Source: Muricea muricata | Taxonomy: Eukaryota > Cnidaria > Anthozoa > Malacalcyonacea > Plexauridae | Reading direction: 5' to 3' | Length of the DNA stretch: 64,000 nucleotides | NCBI GenBank assembly: GCA_963855995.1 | Contig: OY979716.1 | Coordinates: 55,229,725 to 55,293,724 of the forward strand | In this document: positions 11,800 to 23,127 of the stretch, piece after piece | How the letters are laid out: each line of letters begins with the position of its first letter | Position numbering within the stretch: position 1 is the stretch's first letter | Made by a program: the position numbers and the translations under genes | The notes under the pieces: generated by a model | The model's database searches: none | Seen by the model: only the letters and a program-made list of their open reading frames with translations | What the model was told of the DNA's origin: nothing

Positions 11800-12930
11800 T
11801 CGATTCAGTAACCTTGTTAATGTGTAGACTTATTAACCCGAGATCTTGGATCTTGTGCTGTTGTGGCAGATATCAAATTGCCACTGTTAGCCTTTTAACT
11901 ACATATATTGTTGCTACGGCAACGCGCTTTCGGGTCTCGATAATTGCTTCGAATTTTCCTGCAAATTTTACGGGGTTTTAATATTTGTTTTTTTTAAATT
12001 AACTCCGTCCATTTGCTCATAAGTTTTGTGGTCGATTCGTTTATTGTAGCACCGGTGTATAGTGTCGCGTCAAACGAGTGTTTACACACTTTCACACGAA
12101 CATCTGGTGTTTTATTATTGTTCACAGCATATAAATAATCGTTAGAACTTGTATCTGAGTCACTGTCCGTTTATTTAAGTGGATGTACATGTCGATTCCT
12201 ATGGTTTTGTTCGTGTTTCTCGATTTTATCGCCTCGCTGTTGCTGTTTTTTTACTACGACAAACCTTTGCAAAGTAGTTTCGTTTTCCACATTTGCGACA
12301 TTCTTTGCCCTTCGCTAGGCACGGTCCTCTGTTATGGGAATTAGGAGCTCCACAAAAATGACATTGTTGCGTCGATCTTACCTCGTTTAAATTGTTCGAT
12401 TTAGGTTCTTTCGACGGCTATATCTCATGCTTGATAGGCGCTCTGCTCGTCGCGTCTGCCGTCAACGAGAATATCTTTGAGGACATAGTTAGGATCTCTA
12501 AAAGCTTTCTTTCTTATTCACGATGATTTGCGAGCCATTATTATCTGCTGTTCTATTTCAAAGTCGTTATCAGAAAACGGGTCTAGTGTTTCGTTTGTTT
12601 CTTGCTTCGCTTCACGAAATTTAAAGACTTCGTATCTACGGTTCTTTTGCGGTTCGAAATGTTTCTTCAATTTAGCTTTCGCGATATCGTAATCGTCGTC
12701 GGTTCCCGTGTCGTTTAGCTGTCAAAAGATTTCACGGACTCGTGCGCCGGCTTGGTACGAGGTAAGGCACGCTTTTGTTTCTTATCTGTTATGCTGCTAG
12801 CAGTTAAAACATCTCAAAGTCGTTTATCCACGCGCTGACTTCTGCATCAGGAGTAAATTCGCATACGGGTTGTATCGAAACGGGGTGAATGTGTATGCCC
12901 CTTGAGCCGCTGGTTCTTGCTCTTTAGCTA
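11800..12930 (-). pseudogene. gypsy gag/protease region with zinc knuckles
   Basis: No long frame survives. On the minus strand at about 12365-12250 one frame reads QQCHFCGAPNSHNRGPC and then ECRKCGKRNYFAKVCRS, a tandem pair of cysteine-rich nucleic-acid-binding knuckles typical of gag. Between there and the RT (about 11980-11830) is a weakly protease-like stretch in frame with stops. The rest, towards the primer-binding site, is where capsid-like gag sequence is expected but it is too decayed to describe. Confidence 0.6.
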
Positions 12931-13100
12931 TTCTCGTCGCCAATGTAACATCTCCTTCTTAGATATTTCTTTATTTATCGCCTTTTTACAACCCAAATTT
13001 TATATTCTTTTTTCCTTGCCTCGTGCTCGCATGTCTGTTTTTCATGCTCAAATATGGTAGCCTGTTTACAATAGTTCAATATTAACATACACTATCTACA
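12929..13100 (-). repeat. 5' LTR (12944-13100) and primer-binding site (12929-12943)
   Basis: On the minus strand the LTR starts TGTAGATAGTG and ends GATGTTACA. It is followed at once by TTGGCGACGAGAATAG, whose TGGCGACGAG core is the primer-binding site common in gypsy elements. Confidence 0.75.
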
Positions 13101-13363
13101 CTGCCCAGACTGTCAGGTGTACAAGGAAATTGTTCGTTTCAAAATTGAATGCAGGCGGGTGTCCGTTAGGTGCATATTGGCGTACATTTTGCGTGTTGAC
13201 TTCGCCATTCATCGTAAACGATGCTTCGTCTCCAATAAGCAAGCTGTTCAAAAAGTTCTCGCGACGACAGCGTTCGTTGAAGCATCCGGAGAAGCGTAAT
13301 CGACTGCAAAGTTGCGTGCGAGCAACTCGTGTCGCACATGCATTCGGTATGGATGCCATTTAA
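13101..13363 (-). pseudogene. mariner-type transposase, central piece
   Basis: The minus strand reads NFLNSLLIGDEASFTMNGEV and then NTQNVRQYAPNGHPPAFNFE. The GDEASF block carries the first catalytic aspartate of mariner/IS630-type transposases, and the following NxxNxRxY pattern is typical. The frame runs straight into the gypsy LTR and stops there. The remaining C-terminal part is at 8698-8844. Sequence upstream (13364-13490) may hold the helix-turn-helix part but is too decayed to place. Confidence 0.75.
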
Positions 13364-13499
13364 TTTCTAGCCTTGTTATCCGGTTAAAGCTTGTACTGGA
13401 AGTTGGACCGGGGTCACGACGAGCACTCGCATGAGGATTTTGCTAGAGTACATCTCTGACAGCTTGCAACACCATGCACAAGACATTATATTTACATAA

Positions 13500-15110
13500 A
13501 ATAACCGAATACCTCTTTAAATCTTTATACAAAATAGAAAAATATAATATAATATAATATAATTATTATTAATTCCAACAAATTACCAAAAAAGGTACAG
13601 AAGGATACAAATTAAACTAACAACATTACATAACAATAAAAGAACTATAGAGTTATTACAAGGATGTGTTGATTATAATACTATTCTAGCAAGTCAAATG
13701 CTGCTAATATATCAAAACAATACTTTGACGAGATTTTTATGATATTTTTGTCTTTCATTGCCAAAACGTTGTGAAAAAGGTCTTGTGTGTTGAATGGCAT
13801 CAAAGATTTATTAATTTTATATAGGTTATCTATAAATTTATTTGTTAGTGTCCTAAACATTGTGTTGCTACATGAGATTAGGTAATGTTGTTCATTGCCA
13901 ATCTCATTTAGGTCACAATGTTTACAGATTCGATCATTGTAAGGAATATTTTTATATCTCCCTGCCCCAACTGGAAGTTTATGTGCTGAAATTCTTAGTT
14001 TTGTTACAGCTTGTCGATGTTTTACATTCTGCACTTGTGAAAGATAATACTCAAAATTAAAGTTCACTTTGACTTTTCTAAATAGTCTTAACTTGCCATT
14101 TTCTTTGTTTTGTTGTATCTGGTTTTTAAAGTGAGTAACAAATTCATTATGTAATAATTCTTTTAAATAATGGCAAAAATTTGCTGGAGCATTGCAAGGG
14201 TTTGTAGCGGATTTCACTAGATCATCGACATTGGTTTTACACATTTTAAGTACATAATTAACATAAAGAGCTGGTTGAAATTCATTCTCATACACACTTG
14301 GGCTGCTTCTCCTACTAGAGTTTCGTTAAAAGTTAAATCCATAACGTTCAGCCAATATTTTACAATTTGGACAGAAATTGGTACTATTAAAGGCAGTCTG
14401 CCTAATTCAGCATAAACAGCTACATTTGTAGATTTTGAGTGTACCCCAAGGATTCGTTTACAGAATTTCAAATGAAATTTCTCTGTTTCATTTGTTAATT
14501 TAAACATTTTGTTTTTAAACATTTCAAAAGTAGTTATCTTTCCTAACATGTATGGGCCCCAAACCTCGCTACAGTAAAGTAGTATTGGAATTACCATGCT
14601 TGAAAATAATTTTAACAGTAAATTAATTGGTACATTATCAAAATTAGAGAATTTTTTAAACAGACAATGATAAGCACGTAAAGCTTTGTTATGCAAAGCT
14701 TTTAGTGCCTTCTTGAAAGTTCCAGAAGAGTTGATTATTATGCCAAGATAACAATATTCATTTACGTGTTCTAAAACATTGCTGTCAAAAACCCAGTTTG
14801 TAGTAGCGTATGTGCGTCTCTGGGCTGGTGTCCCTATTAATAAAATTTTGGATTTTTTCTTATTGATATTAAGTTTCCAACGATTGGTATACCTTTCAAG
14901 TTTCGTTAAACAGGATTGTAAACCCTTCTGTGATTCCGACAAAAGCACCAAATCATCAGCATAAAGTAAACAGTTCAAATTTGTGTTACCCAATCCTACT
15001 GGGTCACATGAGTCATCAAATAAGTTAGGTACATCGTTTATAAAAATGTTAAGCAGTGTAGGGCTGATAATATGTCCTGACTGATGTCGACAAAAGGCCA
15101 AGAAAATACC
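13500..15110 (-). pseudogene. 5'-truncated LINE: RT second half and C-terminal domain
   Basis: Frame 15101-14217 carries GHIISPTLLNIFIND and the catalytic block NCLLYADDLVLLSES (YADD), then thumb blocks WKLNINKKKSKILLI and YLGIIINSSGTF. Frame 14295-13681, after a frameshift near 14290, holds the C-terminal region with a Cys/His block ICKHCDLNEIGNEQHYLISC. The 3' end shows a (TATAA)n tail at about 13535-13570. It is truncated at about 15110, inside the RT, with no endonuclease. It differs from the CR1-like LINE at 40-44 kb (YADD versus FADD and a different C-terminus). Confidence 0.85.
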
Positions 15111-15497
15111 AGAAAATGATCTTTAATAAGTATTTCTATGATTAACAATGACTCAGTAAGTCAATTTAATGCAGTAGACACTACAAGAGTATGGAAAGTG
15201 CCAACGGTAAACAACTTACCTCACTCCCAGGGTAATTTCTAGATAGGCTATATTCCCTGGCCAAAAAGTTGTTTAGAAAACGATTTTTGTTGCCCCACTT
15301 CCAGCTCTAATTTTAATTGACATGCAACTATAGATTTTTATATGCTGAATTCGAATTCACTTGTTGTCACTCGCTGCCTGCATGTAGTTTTGCTGTATTT
15401 CACGAACAAACATCAATAAATTCCACTGCTTCAAAAGTAAATTTCCGCCATCTTGTTGGAGGGTACTCCATGTAGTACAGGTTTAATGTACTAGTTC
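15111..15497. other. no gene seen
   Basis: Sequence between the LINE truncation point and the first MITE copy. No coding frame or repeat I can support. Confidence 0.45.
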
Positions 15498-15734
15498 TAC
15501 AATCCTGGACAAAGTATATGGCAAAAAGGGCATTTTATTCCCCTTCCCGCAATATCAATGTTGTTTGCGCCAATACACGTGTTTTTACGCAAGGATTTTC
15601 CCGAAAATAGCAACATTGATGTTAGGGGGAGGGACAAGCGTACCTGAGAATTAAATATAGTAGACTAATAACTATATGACGAAAAAAAAAGAAAGCAAAA
15701 CAGGTTTTGCCAAACTATTTCGTCCAAGATTGTA
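15498..15734. repeat. MITE copy A (Tc1/mariner-type ends)
   Basis: Ends are TACAATCCTGGACAAAGTA and, inverted, TACAATCTTGGACGAAATAG, with TA at the borders. A second copy in the same orientation, roughly 95% alike by eye, lies at 18969-19202. About 235 bp, no coding capacity. Confidence 0.75.
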
Positions 15735-16385
15735 TTTTTTCTTATTTGCCAGCGACGGCGAAAAATTTTCAAACAATTCTAAAAATGACATTAATGCGTG
15801 CGGTATGTCATTGTTTGGTTAAGATTAAACATTATTGACGCAAAAATGAGCAATAGTAATTCCGCAGTGTATTTAAATAAACATTTGGACGAGGGAAATG
15901 ATAGATTAATGAAGGAGGCGTTTCTGCACATCTTCTAAGTTTTTATTGTCATGGACAACAAGGTTGTTACAATCTACTGGGGAACATAAGCATTTCAGCT
16001 TATTTCTTACTTTGTAAAAGGTTTAAAGTTATTTAGACGGAATGCAAGCTGGACAGTATAAAACGACTAATCAACATAATATTATTTGTTCGCTATTCTT
16101 GTTGTTTTAAAAAAATAAATACGAAATATACCTTTAGTGTCGGATTTCGGTTTTATAGTCTTTTACAATCACAAAAACGGGAAAATGTGAGCTTCCTAAA
16201 CACTGTGTACTGCTGTATTTACCGATAGTAAAATTACAAATACAGACCGTACGGATTTTGTTTTTGAAATTGATAATTAACTTTCGGTCGACGCGATTTA
16301 AGCCTGGGGCCCAACAATAAAAGGCGCCTAATTTTGAATTCTCCTTATTTATCTAAATCTTGTCTAGTAACTGAAGTGTTATACT
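15735..16385. other. no gene seen
   Basis: AT-rich sequence upstream of the Rep/helicase remnant; nothing I can support. Confidence 0.45.
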
Positions 16386-17031
<646 letters not shown>

Positions 17032-17039
17032 TTGTGTGT

Positions 17040-17320
17040 GTGTATGTATATTGTAAGTGAACAATTACCGACTACGTGCTACTATGTTATGACACGTTAC
17101 CGCACACGTTACCACTAAAATACTAATATAGTTTGTGGAGAACAACACGTTACCCTCATTTCTTTTAAACAAGTCAAATATACTTCTTTTTAAAATATTA
17201 TAGTTACGTGTGGTAACGTGTCATAAAACAATATTATTAAGTTCATATCATAATATAGGGTTTGGTAACTTGTTGGTAACGTGTCGGTAACGTGTTGATA
17301 ACGCCCCTCGTAGATTGTGG
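17040..17320. repeat. cluster of GGTAACGTGT repeats in both orientations
   Basis: ATGACACGTTACC (about 17087) is inverted as GGTAACGTGTCAT (about 17212), with further direct copies GGTAACTTG, GGTAACGTGT and GGTAACGTGT at 17266-17300 and CACGTTACC at 17107 and 17148. These look like terminal or subterminal repeats of a small DNA element, whose boundaries I cannot fix. Confidence 0.5.
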
Positions 17321-17434
17321 ATACATAAATAAGTTGAGTTATGACTTTTGGGTTGGAATTATTTACTTCAGACAGAGTATTACGAGACAAGTAATGAAGG
17401 AATACTAACGACATGATTATATACAGTATGTAAC

Positions 17435-18508
17435 CTAATATTTTGTTCTGTTACGTTTTCCAGAAATAATCAGTTGCATTCGTTTGTTCATTGAAAGTAT
17501 TGTTTTGTTAACTATTTCAATTGGCATGTTTTTCATGGTGCGTTTTACACGCTCGGAAAATGCAGCGAAAGTCTCTTTCGTTATTTTGTTTTTTAAAGCA
17601 TCATTTTGAAGCTGTCTACGCACAAGGTGGAAAATATTTTTGATCTGATTGATATCTGGAGAACGTGGAGGAATCGCAAACATTCGGCATCCTAAATCAC
17701 CCATGGCCTTACGAGCCACTTTAGAGCATTGTTTTGGATCACCGTCTTGAAGAAATAGTTTTCCACGAGGATTAGCACTATTTTCAAAGACATCACTAAA
17801 ATGCTCTTTAACAAACTTAGCGAACATCTTTCCAGTCAGTTTGGAATGATACTGCTCACAACTAATCACACCTTTATCGAAGGCAATCGCAACAAAAAAA
17901 TTGGCTGTTTTTCCACCGCTACCCTCTTTCTTGCCTTTAGTTGTGTGTACTATGCCCTCTCCAGCCTTTCTCCAGTTCCTCGCACCACTTGATTTGGCTT
18001 CATTATGGGGATTCGTTCTGTGTGCAAATCCAACCCCGTCAAAAGCTGATACCTTCGGTCCAGAACTCTTCTTTTAGTCTTTTTAAAACATTCTTTGCAA
18101 ACTTAGTTCGCTTTTTTGTCATTTTCCGTAAGAAGGCCCTTTTTTCTTGCTTGTCTATACCATACCCTTTTCTGTTGAGAAATCTTCGAATATTAGGACA
18201 GCTAACATCTTCAGGTATGTTTGCGGCAGTTTTGATTCGTTTTGAAGAAAAAGAGACCGACTCACTTCGTAGCTTGTGTATTGTACGAATTATACTTCTT
18301 TCGTCTCTTGATGTCAATTTACGCGGTCTTCCTTTATTCTCCTTTTATCATGTATCGTTTCGCCGACCGACTTTTTAGCGTGTCGATAAATGCTCCGTGG
18401 AGCATACTGGGGATTACGCCTCACCAGCTCACTGCATGCGGCACCATCTTCCTGATGAATGTAACGGAGAAAAATCGACACATCACTCGGTATTTTCGTT
18501 TGCGACAT
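17435..18508 (-). pseudogene. Tc1-like transposase, inactive
   Basis: From 18508 downwards: an N-terminal helix-turn-helix frame, a shift near 18320 into a frame containing the GRPRKLTSRDER linker and second HTH, another shift near 18045, then the catalytic core. GVGFAHR carries the first catalytic position region, FLQDGDPKQCSK the second aspartate. The last block reads PPRSPDINQIKNIF, with lysine where Tc1 transposases have the catalytic glutamate. About 350 residues in total, normal for the family, but two frameshifts and the lost glutamate make it dead. Confidence 0.85.
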
Positions 18509-18968
18509 ACCATTTGCTGCCTAAGTGTAGATAATTATCAACGTTCATAAATGAAATAGAAGCTTCGGTCATAACTATATTGTTGTCAGTTGAAATAATT
18601 CGGCATTTAATGTTCTATAAAGTTAATGATCGATTCGCTCTCATCTGTAAAAAACCGCACCCTACGTCTTCAATAGCCGTTAGCAAGTCAATAGCGAGGA
18701 AGAAACTATGTAAACTCTCCAAAATTTGGTCGAAAATGACATGACATCATACTATATAAAATTTATAAGATCCTCAAATATTAAATACTTCCGAGTATAA
18801 CAAATCGCGACACCCCCCCCCCCGGAATTCACTGCTTAGATATTATCGATAAGATTTTTTACTAAATCTGACGCACTTTAGCATATCCCTAACATGGAAA
18901 TAAAATGTTATTTGCCGAAGTCTATTAATTGTCTAAGACAAAGTGTTTCGTTTTTGCACTAAGTATAG
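18509..18968. other. no gene seen; poly-C run
   Basis: No coding frame. A run of about twelve C residues (CACCCCCCCC at about 18810-18823) is the only notable point. Confidence 0.45.
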
Positions 18969-19202
18969 AAAATCCTGGACAAAATATATGGCAAAAATGG
19001 CATTTTATTCCCCTTCCCCCAATATCAATGTTGTTTGCGCCAATACACGTGTTTTTACGCAAGGATTTTCCCGAAAATAGCAACATTGATGTAGGGGGAG
19101 GGACAAGCGTACCTAAGAATTAAATATAGTAGACTAATAACTATATGACGAAAAAAAGAAAGCAAAACAGGTTTTGCCAAACTATTTTGTCCAAGATTGT
19201 AG
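18969..19202. repeat. MITE copy B
   Basis: Same family, orientation and length as 15498-15734. Its left end has lost the outermost TAC; the right end CCAAGATTGTA is intact. Confidence 0.75.
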
Positions 19203-19249
19203 TCACCTAGCTTGATATTTTATGCGCGGTTATACGCATTTTATGCTTA

Positions 19250-19865
19250 TTTTAAAGATGGTCTACACTCCGTGATGTAAACAAATTACAAATTACATTT
19301 CGAACAGCTATATTTTGTTAAATATGTTGTACTAACTGAAAGGCGTACCCTGTTCGGGCATGTTAAGCTAGCTAATGAATATGAACCGTGGTCTCCATTT
19401 AAGAAAAGTTTGAAAATTGGGGCAATTTGGACAATGTTTATACGTCGAGACCCCCTTTGTTATGAGCAAAACAAACGCGCAAAACGGTCTGTAGACCATC
19501 TTTAAGGACAACTTGTGAACAAAAATGACCAAAAATCATACAAATATGCTCCGAAATGTACTTATATAGGCACGTAAGAAAACTAAGTTAAAGGTTGGTG
19601 TAAATTTAAAGAGGCGGTTTAAGTCCGTAATGTAAACAAACGCTTTGTTCACATTTCGAACTGCTATATTTGTAAAATACGATATACTAACATAATATCT
19701 AAAAATGTCACATTGCAGTTCTGGTTTGCTATACACGTAAATGAATATAAACTAGAGTTTTAATTCAAAAAAAGTTCGAAATATGGGCAATTTTATATCT
19801 GGGGGTCCCCATTTGTTATCAGCAGAATCTATGCGCAGAACGAACTTTTATACCGCCTTTTATAC
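19250..19865. repeat. diverged tandem duplication, about 357 bp period
   Basis: TTTAAAGATGG...CCGTGATGTAAACAAA (about 19250) recurs as TTTAAAGAGGCGG...CCGTAATGTAAACAAA (about 19607). Later landmarks also match in order: CATTTCGAACAGCTATATTT/CATTTCGAACTGCTATATTT, TGAATATGAACC/TGAATATAAACT, and a GACCCCC.TTTGTTATGAGCA/GTCCCCATTTGTTATCAGCA block. The copies are clearly old. Confidence 0.6.
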
Positions 19866-19943
19866 CGCCATTATAAGCATTGCAAGTTTGTAGCATTACC
19901 AACAGGCAATAGACATGATAAATGCGTGAACCTAACTTCATCA

Positions 19944-20160
19944 ATCACCCTTCGAAGACGTCATCGTCATTTTCACTATCTTGGTCGATGTCGGAGGAAT
20001 CAGACCCAAGTAAATCTTCTTCGTCGGTTTCTTCAGTATTTTCTTTTCAGTCCGCGCAACCACACAAGGCAGTACATTCCAAACCAGCCTTTAAACAAGA
20101 GCAACGCTTTGTTCCACAGCCTGTTTTGCATTTGCAATCAATGCACTCAATAAGCGAGTA
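19944..20160 (-). pseudogene. CXC (tesmin/TSO1-like) cysteine-rich domain remnant
   Basis: The minus strand reads CIDCKCKTGCGTKRCSC then LKAGLECTALCGCAD, a single CXC-type domain with nine cysteines in the expected spacing. An in-frame stop follows, then an acidic tail (ENTEETDEEDLLGSDSSD, then DDDVFEG) to about 19944. Upstream of the domain (20160-20480) I find no matching frame. Such domains occur at the C-terminus of multicopy uncharacterised cnidarian proteins (from memory). Likely a transposon gene fragment. Confidence 0.5.
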
Positions 20161-20482
20161 AGGAGCAGAAGGGAGGGCCGACCATAAAATCTCTAACTAT
20201 CTGATAGTCTCCATCCGTTACCAGCTGGCAAATGACCACCCTTCGTTGGTTGTGAAAGTTGCCAAATCTTTTTGCAAAAATACGAAATATTGTAGTGCAA
20301 TATAGTCCACCATATTTTTGAGATCAGTGATGACCACCCACTCACCGCCACCCTTGAACCACGCGCCCGCGATATTTGATGAACTTCAGACTTTGCTATG
20401 CTTTCCTTTTCCCGGGTGTAAATAGCCGTGCGGAATTAGTACCCTCGCACGGCGCTTCGCGCTGTTGGCTCGGGGATGAATT

Positions 20483-21165
20483 ATGTTACAGTTAATCGAC
20501 AGTCTTATGGTTGCTAAGCAGGAACTTGTTTGTGTGTCTGCATTTTGACAGTAGCTCATGTCTAGAGTTCAACGAGCAAAGGTGAGGATGATATATGATT
20601 AGGCATTTCTCGTGTATACACAGATTACATTGCTTGGTTTTATTGGAGTAGCTCTTGCATTTCTTTAATATTCTCCACTTTATAGAATAACTTATTTCTT
20701 TCTCTTTCGAATTCCAAACATATTTGCTGGGCTCTGTCGCATGTTTATACTCTGGGTTTCTGAAAGAGGGGGTGTGGATACTAAATCTTGTTTTAAATTC
20801 CCCTTCAGTGTGTCCTACATACGTTTGTTTTTTGTTTGTGTCGCTTCTGGTTACTGTCGCTTGGTATACTACGCTGGATGTTAAACATTCATTTGGTAGA
20901 GGACACGAGTTTTGATCTCGGCAGTTACACTTGGTAATCTTTCTATCGGCAGAGGTGCCTGTCTGGAGTGTTTTGTCGCGTATCGTCTTGTTGTGGCCAG
21001 AGATTATGCAGTGGACGTTCAGCATACAACTGTAACTCAGTTTCAACGTGTTTTTATTAAAGCTTTTGTGCAGAGGGTGACTGAAATAAAACCAATAAAA
21101 CCAAGCGATGTAATCTTTGCCTACTCGAGAAATTCCTAATTATATATCATCCTCACCTTTGCTCG
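20483..21165 (-). pseudogene. Penelope-like element, GIY-YIG endonuclease end
   Basis: The minus-strand frame 21046-20492 (184 codons, open further to about 21130) matches the C-terminal part of Penelope-like retroelements. Landmarks are the LKLSYSCMLNV linker after the RT, a CxC...C...C cluster (CNCRDQNSCPLPNECL), VVYQATVTR, QTYVGHTEGEFKTRF (the YxG block of GIY-YIG with the following arginine) and LCIHEKCLII (catalytic glutamate block). The RT itself is absent: the frame is replaced upstream by an inverted copy of the element's own 3' end. Confidence 0.85.
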
Positions 21166-21174
21166 TTGAACTCT
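21130..21174 (+). pseudogene. second Penelope fragment, inverted, left part
   Basis: ATATATCATCCTCACCTTTG...GAACTCT is the reverse complement of 20571-20597, so it is the end of a Penelope endonuclease ORF in plus orientation. It is cut by the BEL element and resumes at 27648. Two Penelope ends therefore face each other. Confidence 0.7.
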
Positions 21175-21444
21175 TGTTCTGGCCACTAGGGCCTTTAATT
21201 ACGTCATTTTCACCGTTTTCGCGGCATTTTTCTCTTTAACGCTTGTGATTGGTTAATTTTGTATCAAGCCAGGGGGGGAGTTTTCCATTTTGTTGTGATT
21301 CGCTTCTCATGCCTTCGTGAGCATTCTTTTTTTACGAATAAATATTACAAGAATCGGAATTTCATCTTTATTTTCTTGGATACGTTATACGTTACTACTG
21401 CCGTTGAAGGGTAAAGCCTTGGGCTTGCTCGAAGGAGTGGAACA
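21175..21444 (+). repeat. BEL 5' LTR
   Basis: 270 bp, TGTTCTGGCC...GGAGTGGAACA. Contains AATAAATATT (about 21340), a possible polyadenylation signal. The internal region begins GTAAAAAAGGAGTC. Confidence 0.9.
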
Positions 21445-21468
21445 GTAAAAAAGGAGTCACTTTACGGC

Positions 21469-23127
21469 GTGAAATCATCGAAAACTCGAAGGCAATCGTT
21501 TGTAGTATGGATAAAAGCGCTACAAATATGGCCTCGAATACCGACGAAAGCGCTCAATTTACAGCTTCCCTACCATCCCACCAACGAACAACAGCTTCCC
21601 TACCATCCCACCAACGAACAACAGCTTCCCTACCATCCCATCAATGAACAACAGCTTCCCTACCATCCCATCAACGAACAACAGCTTCCCTACCATCCCA
21701 TCAACGAACAACAGCTTCCCTACCATCCCATCAACGAACAACAGCTTCCCAACCATCCCATCAACGAACAACAGCTTCCCTATCATCCCATCAACGAACA
21801 ACAGCCACCCCTCAGAAAGTTGATACTTTCACCTCATCCTAATGGTACTCCATACCAGCAACCAGGAACGACCATCAACAACCTCGCCTATGGGAACACC
21901 TTTACAGAACAACCATCAACTGAACATCTGGACCCAACACGAAATGCATTCATACCCAAAGCTCAAAATCGTTCCACCGACGCAACCTCGAATACTATGG
22001 ACTCATATATTCAGTTCATGGCCCGCAGAGAACTTATTGCAAATAAGATTCAGAAATTCGACGACAATCCAAGAAACTACTGCAGCTGGAGAGACTCATT
22101 TAAGAACATGATTCAAAATGTAAACATTACTCCAAACGAAGAGTTATCTCTTATAATAGAGTATACCAGCAACGAATCCAGAAAGCTCGCTCAACGACTC
22201 CGTAATGCCTACATAAATAATCCCTCTGATGGCGTAGCCATACTATGGCAGAAACTCAGACAGCGTTATGGTTCTGATACTGTAATAACAGAAGTGTATC
22301 TAAACAAACTGAATGATTTCCCCAAAATCGGATATAGAGACAACAAGAAACTCCAAGAACTGGGAGATCTCCTTTTAGAACTTCAATGTGCCAAGACTGA
22401 TAGTGGTTACCCTGGCCTCAGAATCCTCGACGAACCGTCGTGCATCAAACCAGTTATTGCAAAGTTGCCAAATGACATCCAAACCAGATGGCAACAACAT
22501 GCTTATCGTTATAAGAAACAACATCCCGCAGTGTATTACCCTCCATTCAACGAATTTGCCACATTCATCCAAGAACTATCCCTTGAGAGAAATGACCCGA
22601 ACCTGATCATTGATGTACCGGACAAAAAACCACCCCTAAATCCCCGATGGCCGAAAGAAGAGATTAGAGTGAAGAAAACCAATGTTGAAAGTGGAAACAG
22701 TGCAACCCCACCTGCTTTAAGCCCAGCCAATTGGTGTATTGTCCATCAAAAGCCACACCCACTAAGTAGATGCAGAGCCTTTCAAGTCAAGTCACTTGAT
22801 GAACGGACAAAAATATTGAAACAGAATCGTGTGTGTTTCCGCTGTATTGCTTCCTGCGACCACCTGGCTAGAAACTGCAAAGCTAAAATTACATGTACGG
22901 AATGCGGAAGCACAAAACATCTATCAGCACTTCATGTTCAAGGTGCACAGAATGATGGCGGGGAGAAAAGGGACGAGCGAAAGGGCAACATGGAGAGCAA
23001 GAGCAAAGAAACTTGTGATCAACCAGACCAGAAGTCAGAAGATATCACATCAAAATGCACCGAAGTATGTGGGACTTCCCTCGGGGAAAGTCTTGTTCAA
23101 AGATCTGTCTCGCTAATGTATATGTGA
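21469..23127 (+). CDS. BEL gag with 10-residue repeats and zinc knuckles
   Basis: A 552-codon frame. Residues about 30-115 are tandem copies of QLPYHPINEQ. The capsid-like middle has FDDNPRNYCSWRDSFKNMI and LSLIIEYTSNESRKLAQRL, as in BEL gag. The C-terminus holds CFRCIASCDHLARNC and ITCTECGSTKHLSALH, two zinc-binding knuckles. The frame opens without a clear ATG: the nearest good ATG (21507, MDKSATNMAS) is in another frame and stops within the repeats, so an old indel in the repeat region is likely. The frame ends at 23127, overlapping the protease frame by about 70 bp. Confidence 0.85.
   Translation: MKSSKTRRQSFVVWIKALQIWPRIPTKALNLQLPYHPTNEQQLPYHPTNEQQLPYHPINEQQLPYHPINEQQLPYHPINEQQLPYHPINEQQLPNHPINEQQLPYHPINEQQPPLRKLILSPHPNGTPYQQPGTTINNLAYGNTFTEQPSTEHLDPTRNAFIPKAQNRSTDATSNTMDSYIQFMARRELIANKIQKFDDNPRNYCSWRDSFKNMIQNVNITPNEELSLIIEYTSNESRKLAQRLRNAYINNPSDGVAILWQKLRQRYGSDTVITEVYLNKLNDFPKIGYRDNKKLQELGDLLLELQCAKTDSGYPGLRILDEPSCIKPVIAKLPNDIQTRWQQHAYRYKKQHPAVYYPPFNEFATFIQELSLERNDPNLIIDVPDKKPPLNPRWPKEEIRVKKTNVESGNSATPPALSPANWCIVHQKPHPLSRCRAFQVKSLDERTKILKQNRVCFRCIASCDHLARNCKAKITCTECGSTKHLSALHVQGAQNDGGEKRDERKGNMESKSKETCDQPDQKSEDITSKCTEVCGTSLGESLVQRSVSLMYM
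21561..21800 (+). repeat. eight 30 bp tandem repeats in gag
   Basis: Unit CAGCTTCCCTACCATCCCAT plus CAACGAACAA, eight copies with few changes, giving a proline/glutamine-rich decapeptide repeat. Confidence 0.95.

Larger units (their letters stand above)
8845..13100 (-). mobile_element. Ty3/gypsy LTR retrotransposon, degenerate
   Basis: Two related LTRs (8845-9028 and 12944-13100) flank a minus-strand gag, RT, RNase H and integrase series in the gypsy order. A primer-binding site adjoins the 5' LTR at 12929-12943, and a purine tract (read on the minus strand, about 9029-9041) precedes the 3' LTR. The element lies inside a mariner-type transposase gene. No clear target duplication remains. Many frameshifts make it inactive. 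Confidence 0.85.
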
